A stretch of DNA of 52,580 nucleotides from positions 1 to 52,580 of the forward strand of contig DUZW01000024.1 in the NCBI GenBank assembly GCA_013349295.1. Direction: 5' to 3'. The translations under genes were made by a program, and so were the position numbers. This DNA comes from Deltaproteobacteria bacterium. GTDB taxonomy: Bacteria; Desulfobacterota; Desulfobulbia; Desulfobulbales; Desulfurivibrionaceae. This document shows, piece by piece, positions 8,852 to 17,239 of this stretch; within the stretch, counting starts at the first letter, position 1, and every line of letters starts with the position of its first letter. Below the pieces are notes generated by a model. The model was given only the letters and a program-made list of their open reading frames with translations. It was not told the DNA's origin and searched no databases.

Positions 8852-9131
8852 GATCACCACATTCCACGACAGCGAAACGGAAAGGGTATGGCGCGGTGAG
8901 TTTTCGCGACGTTTGCCCAGTCAGATTCAGGCCACCGCCCGCCGGAAGCTGAGAATGCTCAACAACGCACGCACGCTCGACGACCTGCGCATCCCCCCGG
9001 CCAATCGACTTGAACGGCTTTCCGGGGACCGGGACGGACAATGGAGCATCCGGATCAACGACCAATGGCGGGTATGTTTTGCCTGGACGGACGGCACCGC
9101 AGAGCAGGTCGAAATCTGCGATTATCACTGA
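8850..9131 (+). CDS. higB: HigB-type toxin (RelE/ParE-fold mRNA interferase)
   Basis: A 93-residue toxin of the HigB branch: conserved KLRMLNNARTLDDLRIPPANRLERL and a C-terminal WSIRINDQWRVCFAW strand with basic and aromatic residues typical of ribosome-dependent mRNA cleavage. Toxin-first order followed 12 bp later by a HigA-like antitoxin is the classic higBA layout. The start is GTG at 8850 with no Shine-Dalgarno sequence; the promoter geometry predicts a leaderless transcript. No internal methionine gives a better start. Confidence 0.9.
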   Translation: MITTFHDSETERVWRGEFSRRLPSQIQATARRKLRMLNNARTLDDLRIPPANRLERLSGDRDGQWSIRINDQWRVCFAWTDGTAEQVEICDYH

Positions 9132-9143
9132 CAGGAGGCACCC

Positions 9144-9434
9144 ATGAACAGACTGCCAAACATCCACCCCGGAGAGATACTGCGGGAAGAATTCCTCAAA
9201 CCCATGGAGATCAGCCAATATCGGTTGGCCAAAGCCATCGGCGTTCCGGCCATGCGCATCAGCGAGATTTGCGCTGGAAAACGCTCGGTCACCGCCGACA
9301 CCGCCCTGCGGCTTTCCCGCGCCTTCGGCACCACGCCGGGGTTCTGGCTTGGATTGCAGGCCGACTACGACACCGAGGAAGCTGAAAAAATCGCTGGGGA
9401 ATCACTTGCCCGCATCACGCCGCTGGCTGCATGA
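9144..9434 (+). CDS. higA: HigA-type antitoxin, HTH XRE family
   Basis: A 96-residue DNA-binding antitoxin. HPGEILREEFLKPMEIS is the conserved HigA start, followed by an HTH (YRLAKAIGVPAMRISEICAGKRSVTADTALRLSRAF) and TTPGFWLGLQADYD. It neutralises HigB and should repress the operon at the dyad over the promoter. An excellent AGGAGG ribosome site sits upstream. Its stop overlaps the next HTH gene by ATGA. Confidence 0.93.
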   Translation: MNRLPNIHPGEILREEFLKPMEISQYRLAKAIGVPAMRISEICAGKRSVTADTALRLSRAFGTTPGFWLGLQADYDTEEAEKIAGESLARITPLAA

Positions 9435-9745
9435 CAGACAAAAACGCGATAATCGAACATACGCAGATTCAAGCCAAAGCGGCACAAATCAACACAAAAA
9501 CTCCGCGCATCCCGGAGGGCGATTACGTCCCCCACGAGGTCGTCGGCCTGCACGTACAAGACGGCATCCTGCTGGCCCGCGCCTGGCGCGAATACCTGGG
9601 CCTCACCCAAGCCGAAGTCGCCGAGCGGGCCGGAATCACCCAGGCCGCACTCTCCCAGATGGAATCGGGCGAGGCGAAACTGCGCAAGGCCACCCGGGAA
9701 AAGCTGGCGCGTGCCATGGGCTTAAACCCGGAACAGTTGGTTTAG
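9431..9745 (+). CDS. Second HTH (XRE) protein, antitoxin-like
   Basis: A 104-residue protein with an uncharacterised N-terminal half (KTPRIPEGDYVPHEVVGLHV) and a C-terminal XRE helix-turn-helix (LGLTQAEVAERAGITQAALSQMESGEAKLRK). Such proteins are often antitoxins whose toxin lies upstream. Here it follows higA with a 4-bp overlap, so the operon has one toxin and two HTH proteins. It could be a leftover antitoxin from a lost pair or an extra repressor. Confidence 0.8.
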   Translation: MTDKNAIIEHTQIQAKAAQINTKTPRIPEGDYVPHEVVGLHVQDGILLARAWREYLGLTQAEVAERAGITQAALSQMESGEAKLRKATREKLARAMGLNPEQLV

Positions 9746-9753
9746 AGGAAACC

Positions 9754-9930
9754 ATGCACAGACTGCCAAACATTCATTCCGGAGAGATACTGCGGAAAAA
9801 GTATCTCAACCCCATGGAAATCCGCCGAGATCGGTTGGCCAAGGCCATCGGTGTTCCGGCCATACCCATCAGCGAGATTTGCGCGAAAAAACGCTCGGTT
9901 TTCGCCGACATCGCCGGGAGGAAAATGTGA
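9754..9930 (+). pseudogene. Truncated duplicate of higA
   Basis: Starts MHRLPNIHSGEILRKKYLNP and tracks higA closely from its first codon through the HTH (KAIGVPAIPISEICAKKRSVFADIA), with high DNA identity over about 165 bp at a fixed 610-bp offset from 9144. It then diverges and stops at 58 residues, losing the C-terminal half. The sequence before its ATG (GAGGAAACC) still offers a ribosome site, so a short peptide might be made. Most simply the remnant of a segmental duplication of the antitoxin gene. Confidence 0.8.
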
Positions 9931-9936
9931 TCAGGC

Positions 9937-9976
9937 TTGACATTTTGACTCTCAAAACACAAATATCAAATGTCAA
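9937..9976. repeat. Perfect 9-bp inverted repeat upstream of the M48 gene
   Basis: TTGACATTT (9937-9945) and its exact complement AAATGTCAA (9968-9976), separated by 22 bases. The left arm includes a -35-like TTGACA. It could be an operator for the protease gene at 10030 or the scar of the higA duplication. Confidence 0.55.
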
Positions 9977-10029
9977 CCATTATTCCTTATTCTTAGCTCC
10001 ACGTTAATCTTTAACAATTTCACTTTTCA

Positions 10030-10881
10030 ATGCTCAAATATACTTTTTTAACCTTATGTCTTTTCACGCTCTGCCTTGCAGGATGTGAAGAATCAAATAT
10101 CCAGCTTGCAACAGAAGCAGGGATTGATGCGGTAAAGGCCATCACTCTTTCTGAAGAAGCCGTGCAAAATATGGCGCGGCAATCCTCTGCCTATGCAGAC
10201 AGCCAACACAGCATTGCCCCGGCGGACAATGCATACGCGAAAAGGCTCAAGCGCCTTGTGGGCAATCACCACCAAGAAGGCGGAATTGATTTCAGCTACA
10301 AGGTTTACCTCGCCAAGGAAGTAAACGCCTTTGCCATGGCTGACGGCACGATCCGAATATACAGTGGCCTCATGGATATGCTGAATGATGACGAACTTCG
10401 ATTTGTTATCGGGCATGAAATGGGGCACATTGCCATGAAACATATCCATAAAAAACTACAGTTAGCCTATGGCTCCACTGCTGTACGCAAAGCAATCGCC
10501 TCAATCAACAGCACGGCAGGTGAAATTGCCCGTTCACAATTGGGTGAATTTGTCCAGGTATTGATTGGCGCGCAATTTTCGCAGCTTGAGGAAAAGGAAG
10601 CGGATGATTACGGACTTACATTCATGAAGAATATGGGGTATGACACTGGTGCGGCCGTTTCAGCGCTGGAAAAACTTTCCACACTCGGCAATGACCATTC
10701 CTTTCTCTCAAGCCATCCCGCTCCCGGTAAAAGAGCGGAACGGATCAAGTTGCAACTTGAAGGGAAACTATCCAGCACAGAAGAGCAAAAAGACGGAATA
10801 CTGAACAAATTTAGCAAGTTACTCGTTGTCGCGCAGGAAAAACTCTTAGCCGTCATCACCTGGGCGAAACGCTTTCTGTAA
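10030..10881 (+). CDS. M48-family metalloprotease lipoprotein (LoiP/YggG-like)
   Basis: A 283-residue lipoprotein: short hydrophobic signal with lipobox LAGC (Cys19), then an M48 peptidase domain with HEMGH (129-133) as zinc ligands and catalytic Glu, and a downstream acidic ligand in EEKEADDYG (around 190). The YKVYLAKEVNAFAMADGTIRIYSGL segment is typical of the family. It probably acts in periplasmic or outer-membrane protein quality control. Codons are more AT-rich than the flanks, as in the neighbouring toxin-antitoxin genes, hinting at an accessory island. A single-gene unit about 100 bp downstream of the higA fragment. Confidence 0.9.
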   Translation: MLKYTFLTLCLFTLCLAGCEESNIQLATEAGIDAVKAITLSEEAVQNMARQSSAYADSQHSIAPADNAYAKRLKRLVGNHHQEGGIDFSYKVYLAKEVNAFAMADGTIRIYSGLMDMLNDDELRFVIGHEMGHIAMKHIHKKLQLAYGSTAVRKAIASINSTAGEIARSQLGEFVQVLIGAQFSQLEEKEADDYGLTFMKNMGYDTGAAVSALEKLSTLGNDHSFLSSHPAPGKRAERIKLQLEGKLSSTEEQKDGILNKFSKLLVVAQEKLLAVITWAKRFL

Positions 10882-10930
10882 GCGCATTGGCAAGGCAAGA
10901 GAATAAAGCGGATCACCCCCCATCGTCACA

Positions 10931-11584
10931 ATGAAACTAGCCCTTTTCAGCGATACCCACGCCACGCACGGAAGAATAACGATCCCCGCCGCGGATATTT
11001 TAATCTTTGCCGGCGATATGACCCATTGCCGGACCGCGCAGGATATCGCGAACTTCAACACCTTTCTGGGCACACTCCCCCATGCGCATAAAATTGTCAT
11101 TGGCGGCAATCACGACCACAGGCTGGCGCGTGATCCGGAAAAGGCCAAGGCCCTTTTAACCAACGCTGTCTATCTGCAGGATGCAAGCGTGGTTGTTTCC
11201 GGTATCACCATCTACGGGGCGCCTTGGCAACCGACATTTAACGACTATGCGTGTGACGCCTTTGCCTTGCCGCGGGGCAAAGCCCTGCAAGAAAAATGGG
11301 ACATGATCCCGCCAGGAATCGATATCCTGGTCACCCACGCCCCACCGCTCGGCATTTTTGACCTGGACGGCCCTGTGTCGCATGGCTGCGCCGAACTCGC
11401 CGCGGCCGTGGCCAAGCTCAAACCCAAATACCATATCTTCGGCCATATCCACAGCAATCACGGCATGGTCACCATCGGCCCCACCCGTTATATAAACTGC
11501 AATGTCCAGGGAGAAAATGGGGTGCTGCGATCCGCGCTATTGCTCGACTACGACTCAGGCAAACTCCTCGACATTGCTCCATAA
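10931..11584 (+). CDS. Calcineurin-like metallophosphoesterase
   Basis: A 217-residue cytoplasmic phosphoesterase with the full set of family metal motifs: DTH (residues 8-10), GDMTH, GNHDHR, THAPP and GHIHSNHG. The fold cleaves phosphomono- or diesters; the substrate is unknown. It sits about 50 bp after the protease gene on the same strand and may be cotranscribed. Convergent with the Gp49-like toxin gene. Confidence 0.92.
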   Translation: MKLALFSDTHATHGRITIPAADILIFAGDMTHCRTAQDIANFNTFLGTLPHAHKIVIGGNHDHRLARDPEKAKALLTNAVYLQDASVVVSGITIYGAPWQPTFNDYACDAFALPRGKALQEKWDMIPPGIDILVTHAPPLGIFDLDGPVSHGCAELAAAVAKLKPKYHIFGHIHSNHGMVTIGPTRYINCNVQGENGVLRSALLLDYDSGKLLDIAP

Positions 11585-11642
11585 AAGAGCAAGGCCGGGA
11601 CACGCCTCCGGACAGTATCTTTACATGCCGAAACCCAAGCGT

Positions 11643-12038
11643 TCAGGACGCGTACTTGATCAATGGGAATGGGGTGAGCGGTGCGTTGTCTTTGAGCCGC
11701 TCAAGATTTTCCATGGCGATCTTGGCCTCTTTACTCGGGGTTTTCCGCGTTTTTTTGATAAACCCATGCAAGAGCACAAGGTCGTTGTCCGCTGTTTTCA
11801 CAAAGAGCACCCGGGCGGATTCTTTCCCGCAATCCACGCGCAGCTTGTAAATGGTGCCCTTATACCCCCAGATCTTAGGGTTCAGGATTTTCAAGCTGTT
11901 GCAGCTGTAAATGTCATTCAGTTCAACATACGCCTGGAGTTTTTTGCAGATTGCCGCACCGAGTTTGCCGGAAACCGTGCGCAAAAATAATTCGAACTCC
12001 GACACGTCATTATCTTCTTGTATACTGAGTATCTTCAT
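11643..12038 (-). CDS. Phage Gp49-like / RelE-superfamily toxin, orphan
   Basis: A 131-residue protein. The C-terminal half (GTIYKLRVDCGKESARVLFVKTADNDLVLLHGFIKKTRKTPSKEAKIA) matches the phage-derived Gp49-like branch of the RelE/ParE superfamily, including the LLHGFIKKT(R)KTP.KEI/A block. These toxins are normally followed by an HTH antitoxin, but here the next gene downstream is the phosphoesterase in the opposite direction, so no partner is adjacent. The N-terminal ~45 residues are an extension I do not recognise. It may be an inactive or solitary toxin. Confidence 0.75.
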   Translation of the reverse strand: MKILSIQEDNDVSEFELFLRTVSGKLGAAICKKLQAYVELNDIYSCNSLKILNPKIWGYKGTIYKLRVDCGKESARVLFVKTADNDLVLLHGFIKKTRKTPSKEAKIAMENLERLKDNAPLTPFPLIKYAS

Positions 12039-12113
12039 GCGTCAAATAGGTGATCGCGCTGAGGAGGAACATCTTCCCGAGTTGCGAAAAGAGGCCTCCA
12101 AGATGGTGGACTA

Positions 12114-13556
12114 CTAGAGCCCTTTTATCCCCCGAAACACATTGAGCCCCTTGTTCAGGAGATCGATGGTGTCATCCACCCCCTGCTTGACCGAACCTGT
12201 AGCCGGGGCAGCCGGTGCTGGCACCGCCTGAGGAGCGGGTGCCGACGGAGAGGAGAATGCGGAACCCGCCGACTCCTTGTTGGCGGCATAGCTGCCCGGC
12301 GCACTCTGCGCCTGACCCACCACCAAAGGAAACTGCACCGGCACCTTGTGTTGTTTCGCCAGTTCGCCTTTCACGCCATACCCGGCCCCGAACTCGGCGC
12401 CCCAGAGCCAGAAGGTGCCGTCGTTCTTCACCGCGTAGGTGTTGTTGCCGCTCGCCCAAAAGGCCTTCACGTTATTGATCTTCGGTTGTTTCACTGAGGG
12501 TTCGCTCCAGCTTGCAACCCCGGCGCCGACCTGCCCCCAGTCGCTGTTGCCCCAGGCACGCAGGGTGCCGTCCTTGAGCAGGACCACGATATGCCGGCCA
12601 GGGGACCCTATCTGCACATTCACCGCCTGGGCAACGCCGGCGATACGCCGCGGCTTGTCGGTCCAGCCGTCGGGCTCATCCCCTTGCCGCGTTTCACCGG
12701 TGGCCAAGTGGCCATAGAGGTTCATACCCCAGACCCAAACGCTGCCGTCCCGGGTGATGGCGGCAGAGGTGGCGGTGCCAGCGGCAATATCGATGACCCC
12801 CTGCAACCCTTCAACGAATTGGGGCGTAGCATCGTCTTTGGCGCTGGTCTTACGGCCCAGCTCCCCTGAGCTGTTGTTTCCCCACGAGAGGACACGGCCA
12901 TCGGCGGTCAGGGCGAGCACATGGGTGCTACCCACGGCAATCCGGGTGATACCACTCACTCCGGCAATGGTGATTGGCGTTGATGCCGTGCGCGGACTCT
13001 CCATCGGGCGGGGCGGCAGGTAGCCAGGCCCCAGCAACCCGGCATTTCCGGAGCCCCAACCCAGAACCGAGCCATCGCTGCGGAGTGCGAACGCGGCTGT
13101 ATTGGTGGTCACCACCTGGATCGCATCGCTGATACCGGATACCCGTTGCGGTTGGGCTGAGCCCGGCGAATCGTTGACCGCGAGCCGCATCCTGGTGCCG
13201 CCATCACCGATACCGAGCTGCCCCTCATACCCCCGGCCCCAGGCCCAGACCGAGCCATCTTCCAGCAGGGCCAGGGAATGCTGCTCCCCGGCGGCAAGCT
13301 GCCGCACCTTGCCGGGCATGGTCAGCGGCATGGGTTCGAGAACCATGCGCTTCTTGGGCAAGGGCTCGCCGGCGTCGGCCAGCTGGCCCGAGTAGTTGTT
13401 GCCCCAACCGGCGACGGTGCCATCCTCGAAGAGCACCAGGCCATGGCCGCCGCTGCTCACGACATACTTGACAGCAGGTGTGGCTGCATCGGCGGTTGCT
13501 GCAAGAGAGAGCAGCAACGCCAAGAAAAGGGCGCAAGACACGGTTGTCTTCAACAT
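12114..13556 (-). CDS. Secreted RCC1-repeat beta-propeller protein
   Basis: A 480-residue exported protein with a cleavable signal peptide (MLKTTVSCALFLALLLSLAA, probable cut after ADA near residue 24). About seven RCC1-type repeats follow, recognisable by recurring GxVxxWGxNxxGQL units (AGWGNNYSGQL, WAWGRGYEGQLG, LSWGNNSSGELG, WVWGMNLYGHL, RAWGNSDWGQVG, WLWGAEFGAGYG). The C-terminus is Ala/Pro/Ser-rich and then forms a short helix (KQGVDDTIDLLNKGLNVFRGIKGL). Such propellers serve as binding scaffolds; no enzyme site is seen and the partner is unknown. AGGGGG lies upstream of the ATG. Its neighbours give no functional clue. Confidence 0.85.
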   Translation of the reverse strand: MLKTTVSCALFLALLLSLAATADAATPAVKYVVSSGGHGLVLFEDGTVAGWGNNYSGQLADAGEPLPKKRMVLEPMPLTMPGKVRQLAAGEQHSLALLEDGSVWAWGRGYEGQLGIGDGGTRMRLAVNDSPGSAQPQRVSGISDAIQVVTTNTAAFALRSDGSVLGWGSGNAGLLGPGYLPPRPMESPRTASTPITIAGVSGITRIAVGSTHVLALTADGRVLSWGNNSSGELGRKTSAKDDATPQFVEGLQGVIDIAAGTATSAAITRDGSVWVWGMNLYGHLATGETRQGDEPDGWTDKPRRIAGVAQAVNVQIGSPGRHIVVLLKDGTLRAWGNSDWGQVGAGVASWSEPSVKQPKINNVKAFWASGNNTYAVKNDGTFWLWGAEFGAGYGVKGELAKQHKVPVQFPLVVGQAQSAPGSYAANKESAGSAFSSPSAPAPQAVPAPAAPATGSVKQGVDDTIDLLNKGLNVFRGIKGL

Positions 13557-13754
13557 GAATTCCCCCTGAGATTTTTTTTGCGATCAACCACGATGCGCAC
13601 GGCTCTCTCCGTTGCCGTGTGGCGGCGCATAAAAATGTAAATATCTTGCCAGGTTGGGGAATGTCAAACAGAAAAAAAGAAAGGACTGTTTTCCGTGCAC
13701 GCCAAGAAAAAACCAGCAACACGCCCGAGCTTTTTTCTCCGCCCGGAGCTTCGC

Positions 13755-15107
13755 TTATTTCTTCTCGCCAAACCCCAAGGTAATCCAAAACACCCTTCCC
13801 AGAGAGCGCAACGGCTGCCCAGGACGGATCAAATGGTGCAGCTCGCCGATGGGCGGCTTGCCTTCCTCTGGCGAGAGGCCGTACATGAACCCGGCCGCCA
13901 CCAGTCCGAGCGCCCCGGCGATGCAAAAACAGAGCCGAAACCCGAGCAGCCCCAGATGGTCGATGAGCAGACCGGCCAAGATCGGCGGCAAGCCGTTGGC
14001 GGTGGAGACCCCGAGAATCCAGAGGCTGGTGTAGGCCACCCGTCCCTCGTCGCGCACCCGGCAGAGCATGCCGCGAGCACTGACCATGGTGAAGGCGATA
14101 TTGAAGATGGCGCTGAACACGATGATCGGCAGGGCGAGCAGCCCGGTCATCCTGCCGCCCGGCAGCAGCCCCCACCAGGCGAAGGCCAGCAGGGCATGCG
14201 CGGCCAAGAGCTGGATCATGGCCGGGACGCTGCCGAAACGGTCCGCCGCCCTGCCCCAGTAATGGACGGTGCAAGCCACCCCGATCCCGCCCGCCCCGAG
14301 GAGGAGCATGATCGTGGTTTCGGAATAGAAGAGCATGTCGCGCAGGTACATGACCGAGGCGGCGTTGAGCCACATAAGCGAAGCTATCCCCAGCATGGCG
14401 AGAATGAAAAAGCGCCGGTACTCCCGATCAGCCAGCGCCTCGCGCAGGGCCGGGCTCCGGGCCTCGGCCCCGATCTCCGCTATGCGCCGCCGGCCGCCCG
14501 GGATCTTTCTGACAAGCTGCACGCTCCATAACCCGGCGCCGATCCCCGCCGCGTAGAGGAGAAAAAAGCGGCTCAGCCCCTGGCCCAGGCCGAGAATCAG
14601 GGCCATGCCCAGGGTGACGACGATCATGACCACCTGGCTCATCGCCGCTTCGATGGAGAAGTAGGAGCCCAGGAGCGGCCGGGGCACGATCTCATGCAGC
14701 CAGGGATACCAGGCGCCCACCCCTATGGCCCGGATCAGCGAGAAGGCCAGGGTGGCGAAAAGCAGCACGTGCCAGCCGCCGGACTCCCCCCAGCGGAGCA
14801 CCGCCCAAGGGAGCAGGAATACGGAAAGAGCCAGGATATTACGGCCAAGCCAGGTCCACATCAGGAGCTTACGGGGGCCGAGCCACTCCACCAAGGGCAC
14901 AGCGAAGACCACCAAGAGCATGGAGATGGGGAGAAAGGAAAGAAGCAGCCCGACCCAGGCCGGGGGCATATTCAGGGCCCGGGCAAAGAGGACCAGCGCC
15001 TGCCCGGCGATGCATTGCCAGGAAAAGACGTTGACCGCCGTAAAGATCAGAAACAAACGGGGCGGATGGGGAAGCTCCCGCACCGCCGCGAGATAGGAAC
15101 GAAACAT
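13755..15107 (-). CDS. MFS transporter, 12 membrane segments
   Basis: A 450-residue inner-membrane transporter of the major facilitator superfamily, with about 12 hydrophobic helices and the loop motif GRAADRFGS between helices in the second half (a variant of the MFS GxxxDRxGR loop). I use the ATG at 15107 (MFRSYLAAVRELPHPPRLFL); the frame stays open to 15281, but that stretch is a non-coding repeat. The substrate cannot be predicted. A dispersed repeat lies about 50 bp upstream of its start. Confidence 0.85.
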   Translation of the reverse strand: MFRSYLAAVRELPHPPRLFLIFTAVNVFSWQCIAGQALVLFARALNMPPAWVGLLLSFLPISMLLVVFAVPLVEWLGPRKLLMWTWLGRNILALSVFLLPWAVLRWGESGGWHVLLFATLAFSLIRAIGVGAWYPWLHEIVPRPLLGSYFSIEAAMSQVVMIVVTLGMALILGLGQGLSRFFLLYAAGIGAGLWSVQLVRKIPGGRRRIAEIGAEARSPALREALADREYRRFFILAMLGIASLMWLNAASVMYLRDMLFYSETTIMLLLGAGGIGVACTVHYWGRAADRFGSVPAMIQLLAAHALLAFAWWGLLPGGRMTGLLALPIIVFSAIFNIAFTMVSARGMLCRVRDEGRVAYTSLWILGVSTANGLPPILAGLLIDHLGLLGFRLCFCIAGALGLVAAGFMYGLSPEEGKPPIGELHHLIRPGQPLRSLGRVFWITLGFGEKK

Positions 15108-15557
15108 GGTGTACCCCGGAAAAAGGAAAATCTTTATCTCACGGCAAACTAAAACCCCATTGGCACGCAGCCGAGCACCGGAGAGGCTGCCGAAAAGGGA
15201 TTTGCGCTGTTTGAGCGAAGCGAGTTTGCAAAGCCCCGGCAGCATCGAGGAGCACCGGGTATCCCGCCCACGGCGGGACAAGGGACGCAGGGTGCCCTTT
15301 CTTTGGTTCGTTTCTTTGGGCAGACAAAGAAATGAACAGAAGCAGGGAAGCTCTTCTTATCTACCAATCTAGCCATCTCCCCGCTTCTTGGCAATGCCAA
15401 GCAGGCCTGGAATCTTCGCCAATTCCGCGAAGAGCTCTTTTCTTCCCCTGTAATCGCTGGTATAGAGAGAAAGCATCACGCTTTCAACCTATACAAAAAA
15501 CCGCGACATAAATCCGCAGGCTGTGCCCGCGCCTGTTGAACCTTGAAAGGTGCCCCC
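15108..15557. other. Gene-free interval between MFS and hisD
   Basis: Divergent promoter region of 450 bp. Its MFS-proximal part is the structured repeat at 15160-15337. From about 15345 to 15557 I see no further structure, only the hisD ribosome site (AAAGG about eight bases before the ATG). Short open frames here come from the repeat and are not genes. Confidence 0.6.
15160..15337. repeat. Structured intergenic repeat, family 2, long copy
   Basis: Begins TTGGCACGCAGCCGAGCACC and contains a 7-bp hairpin TCCCGCC-CAC-GGCGGGA (15262-15278) and a long hairpin in which GTTCGTTTCTTTG (15306-15318) pairs with CAAAGAAATGAAC (15325-15337, one mismatch). The first ~45 bp recur in altered form at 50545-50590. 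This type of GC-hairpin plus CTTTCTTTGG segment is found between genes in many proteobacterial genomes. It is positioned 53 bp upstream of the MFS start. Confidence 0.7.
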
Positions 15558-16868
15558 ATGCTCATCACCCCCGCTACCACGACCTCCGCCAAAGGCAAAA
15601 AGATCCTCGCCGGCTTGCGCGACCGTTTTCAACTGGCCGACCCCGCTTGCCAGCAGGCGGTGACCGGGATCATCGACGACATCCGCCAGCGCGGCGACGA
15701 GGCGCTGGTGGAATACATCCGCAAATTCGACGCGCCGAAGATGAGTGTCAAACAACTGCGGGTCAGCGACCAGGAACTGCACGAAGCCTTGGAGTCGGCG
15801 GAGGACGAGTTCCTCGACACCCTGGAGCTCGCCATCGAGCGGATCTACACCTTTCACGAGCGGGAGAAGGAACAGTCCTGGATGGTCACCCGGGAAGACG
15901 GCACCATCACCGGTCGGCTCGTGCATCCGGTGGATTCGGCCGGGCTTTACGTGCCGGGCGGTCAAGGCGGCAAAACCCCTCTGGTTTCCTCCGTCCTGAT
16001 GAACGGTATCCCCGCAGCCATCGCCGGGGTGGAGCGACGGGTGATGATGACCCCGCCCGATGCAAACGGCAAGGTCAACCCCGCTCTGCTGTTGGTGGCC
16101 CAGGAGATCGGGATCACCGAGATCTACAAGGCGGGAAGCGCTTGGGCCATCGCGGCCCTGGCCTACGGCACCAAGACCATCCCCCCGGTGGATGTGATCG
16201 TCGGCCCCGGCAACCAGTATGTGACCGAGGCCAAGCGCCAGGTTTCCGGCCGGGTACGGATCGACATGATCGCCGGCCCCAGCGAGGTGCTGATCATCGC
16301 CGATGAGACCGGAGAGCCCTCCTATATCGCCGCCGACATGCTGGCCCAGGCCGAACACGACCCGCAGGCCCTGGCCATGTGCATCACCACCAGCGAGGAA
16401 CTGGCCGGGCAGATCGTGGTGGAACTCAAAAAACAGCTGGCCAACCTCTCCCGCTCCGAGATTGCCCTGAAATCTCTGAGCGAACGCGGGGTTATCCTGG
16501 TGGCCAAGGACATGGAGGAAGCGATCCTCCTGGCCAACGAGATTGCCGCCGAACATCTGGAGCTGATGGTCAGGGAGCCATTTCTCTGGCTGACCCGCGT
16601 ACGCCATGCCGGAGCGATCTTCCTCGGCCGCCACACCCCGGAATCCGCCGGAGATTATCTGGCCGGCCCCAACCATGTGCTGCCGACCATGGGCACGGCC
16701 CGCTTCTCCTCTGCCCTGGGGGTGGAGACCTTCATCAAGAAATCCAGCCTGATCGCCTATTCCCAGGAAGCCCTCCAGGCGGACAGCGGACATATTCAAC
16801 TACTGGCCCGGCTTGAAGGCCTCACCGCCCATGCCAATTCCGTGGCCATCCGGACCGAAAAAAAATAG
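15558..16868 (+). CDS. hisD: Histidinol dehydrogenase HisD
   Basis: Zinc-dependent enzyme that oxidises L-histidinol to L-histidine with two NAD+, the last step of histidine synthesis. Family blocks are clear: [61 protein letters not shown] and [14 protein letters not shown], including the His residues around AEHLEL and the zinc-site QAEHD. The ATG at 15558 ([13 protein letters not shown]) has AAAGG upstream and gives 436 residues; an earlier in-frame TTG at 15543 coincides with that ribosome site. No other his genes are in the window, so hisD stands apart from a his operon. Confidence 0.96.
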   Translation: MLITPATTTSAKGKKILAGLRDRFQLADPACQQAVTGIIDDIRQRGDEALVEYIRKFDAPKMSVKQLRVSDQELHEALESAEDEFLDTLELAIERIYTFHEREKEQSWMVTREDGTITGRLVHPVDSAGLYVPGGQGGKTPLVSSVLMNGIPAAIAGVERRVMMTPPDANGKVNPALLLVAQEIGITEIYKAGSAWAIAALAYGTKTIPPVDVIVGPGNQYVTEAKRQVSGRVRIDMIAGPSEVLIIADETGEPSYIAADMLAQAEHDPQALAMCITTSEELAGQIVVELKKQLANLSRSEIALKSLSERGVILVAKDMEEAILLANEIAAEHLELMVREPFLWLTRVRHAGAIFLGRHTPESAGDYLAGPNHVLPTMGTARFSSALGVETFIKKSSLIAYSQEALQADSGHIQLLARLEGLTAHANSVAIRTEKK

Positions 16869-17239
16869 ATTGGACCCCCACGAAATTGGCGATGAGTTTT
16901 CAATTCCGGTTTATAATCAAAAAGACAGGCACCCCTGCGACAGGGTTCTACCGAGCCATTCGCCGGAGCCCTGTCGGAGATGAGACAGAGAGTGTCTCCT
17001 TGAAAACAACTTGAGATTCAGCAATCAGGCCGCAGAAGATCACCGTTTTCTTGTAACTATCCAGCCTAATGCCGGAATTTGGAGAAAACCGCTAAATGTA
17101 ACTATTCAGCAGTGCCGCAGGATAGTTACCGTTTTTTTTTCCTTTCTCCTCACATTAGGTGTATATTGGACTACTCATATTTCCGGGATCACTTTGTCGC
17201 CTGATACTTTAACATTACACACTTAACGATCAAGGCTCC
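16869..17239. other. Gene-free structured interval after hisD
   Basis: 371 bp without a gene. It holds a hairpin with an 8-bp stem, CGACAGGG/CCCTGTCG (16938-16977, 23-base loop), a second hairpin GAGACA-GAGAG-TGTCTC (about 16982-16998), and then copies of GTAACTAT at 17053-17060, 17098-17105 and, inverted, 17122-17129. A run of nine Ts follows at 17132. The paired hairpins may be a leader RNA for the response-regulator operon or a 3' element of hisD; I could not match them to a riboswitch class. Confidence 0.5.
17053..17129. repeat. Palindromic dispersed repeat, probable truncated copy D
   Basis: GTAACTATTCAGCAGTGCCGCAG (17098 on) looks like the left end of the copy A element and is joined directly to an inverted arm ATAGTTAC (17122-17129), giving a 32-bp hairpin without the usual core. 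Another left-end-like GTAACTATCCAGC lies at 17053. Relationship to copies A-C is inferred from the arm plus CAGCAGTGCC segment. Confidence 0.5.

Noticed and set aside
12038..12118. 27-codon plus-strand frame MRQIGDRAEEEHLPEL...
   Set aside because: Looks somewhat protein-like but has no ribosome site, no family match and lies between two minus-strand genes.
15149..15400. Short frames of 60-90 codons between MFS and hisD
   Set aside because: They are translations of the structured family-2 repeat.
16938..16998. c-di-GMP (GEMM), guanidine or fluoride riboswitch
   Set aside because: The conserved loop and junction bases of these classes are missing; only the general hairpin pattern is similar.
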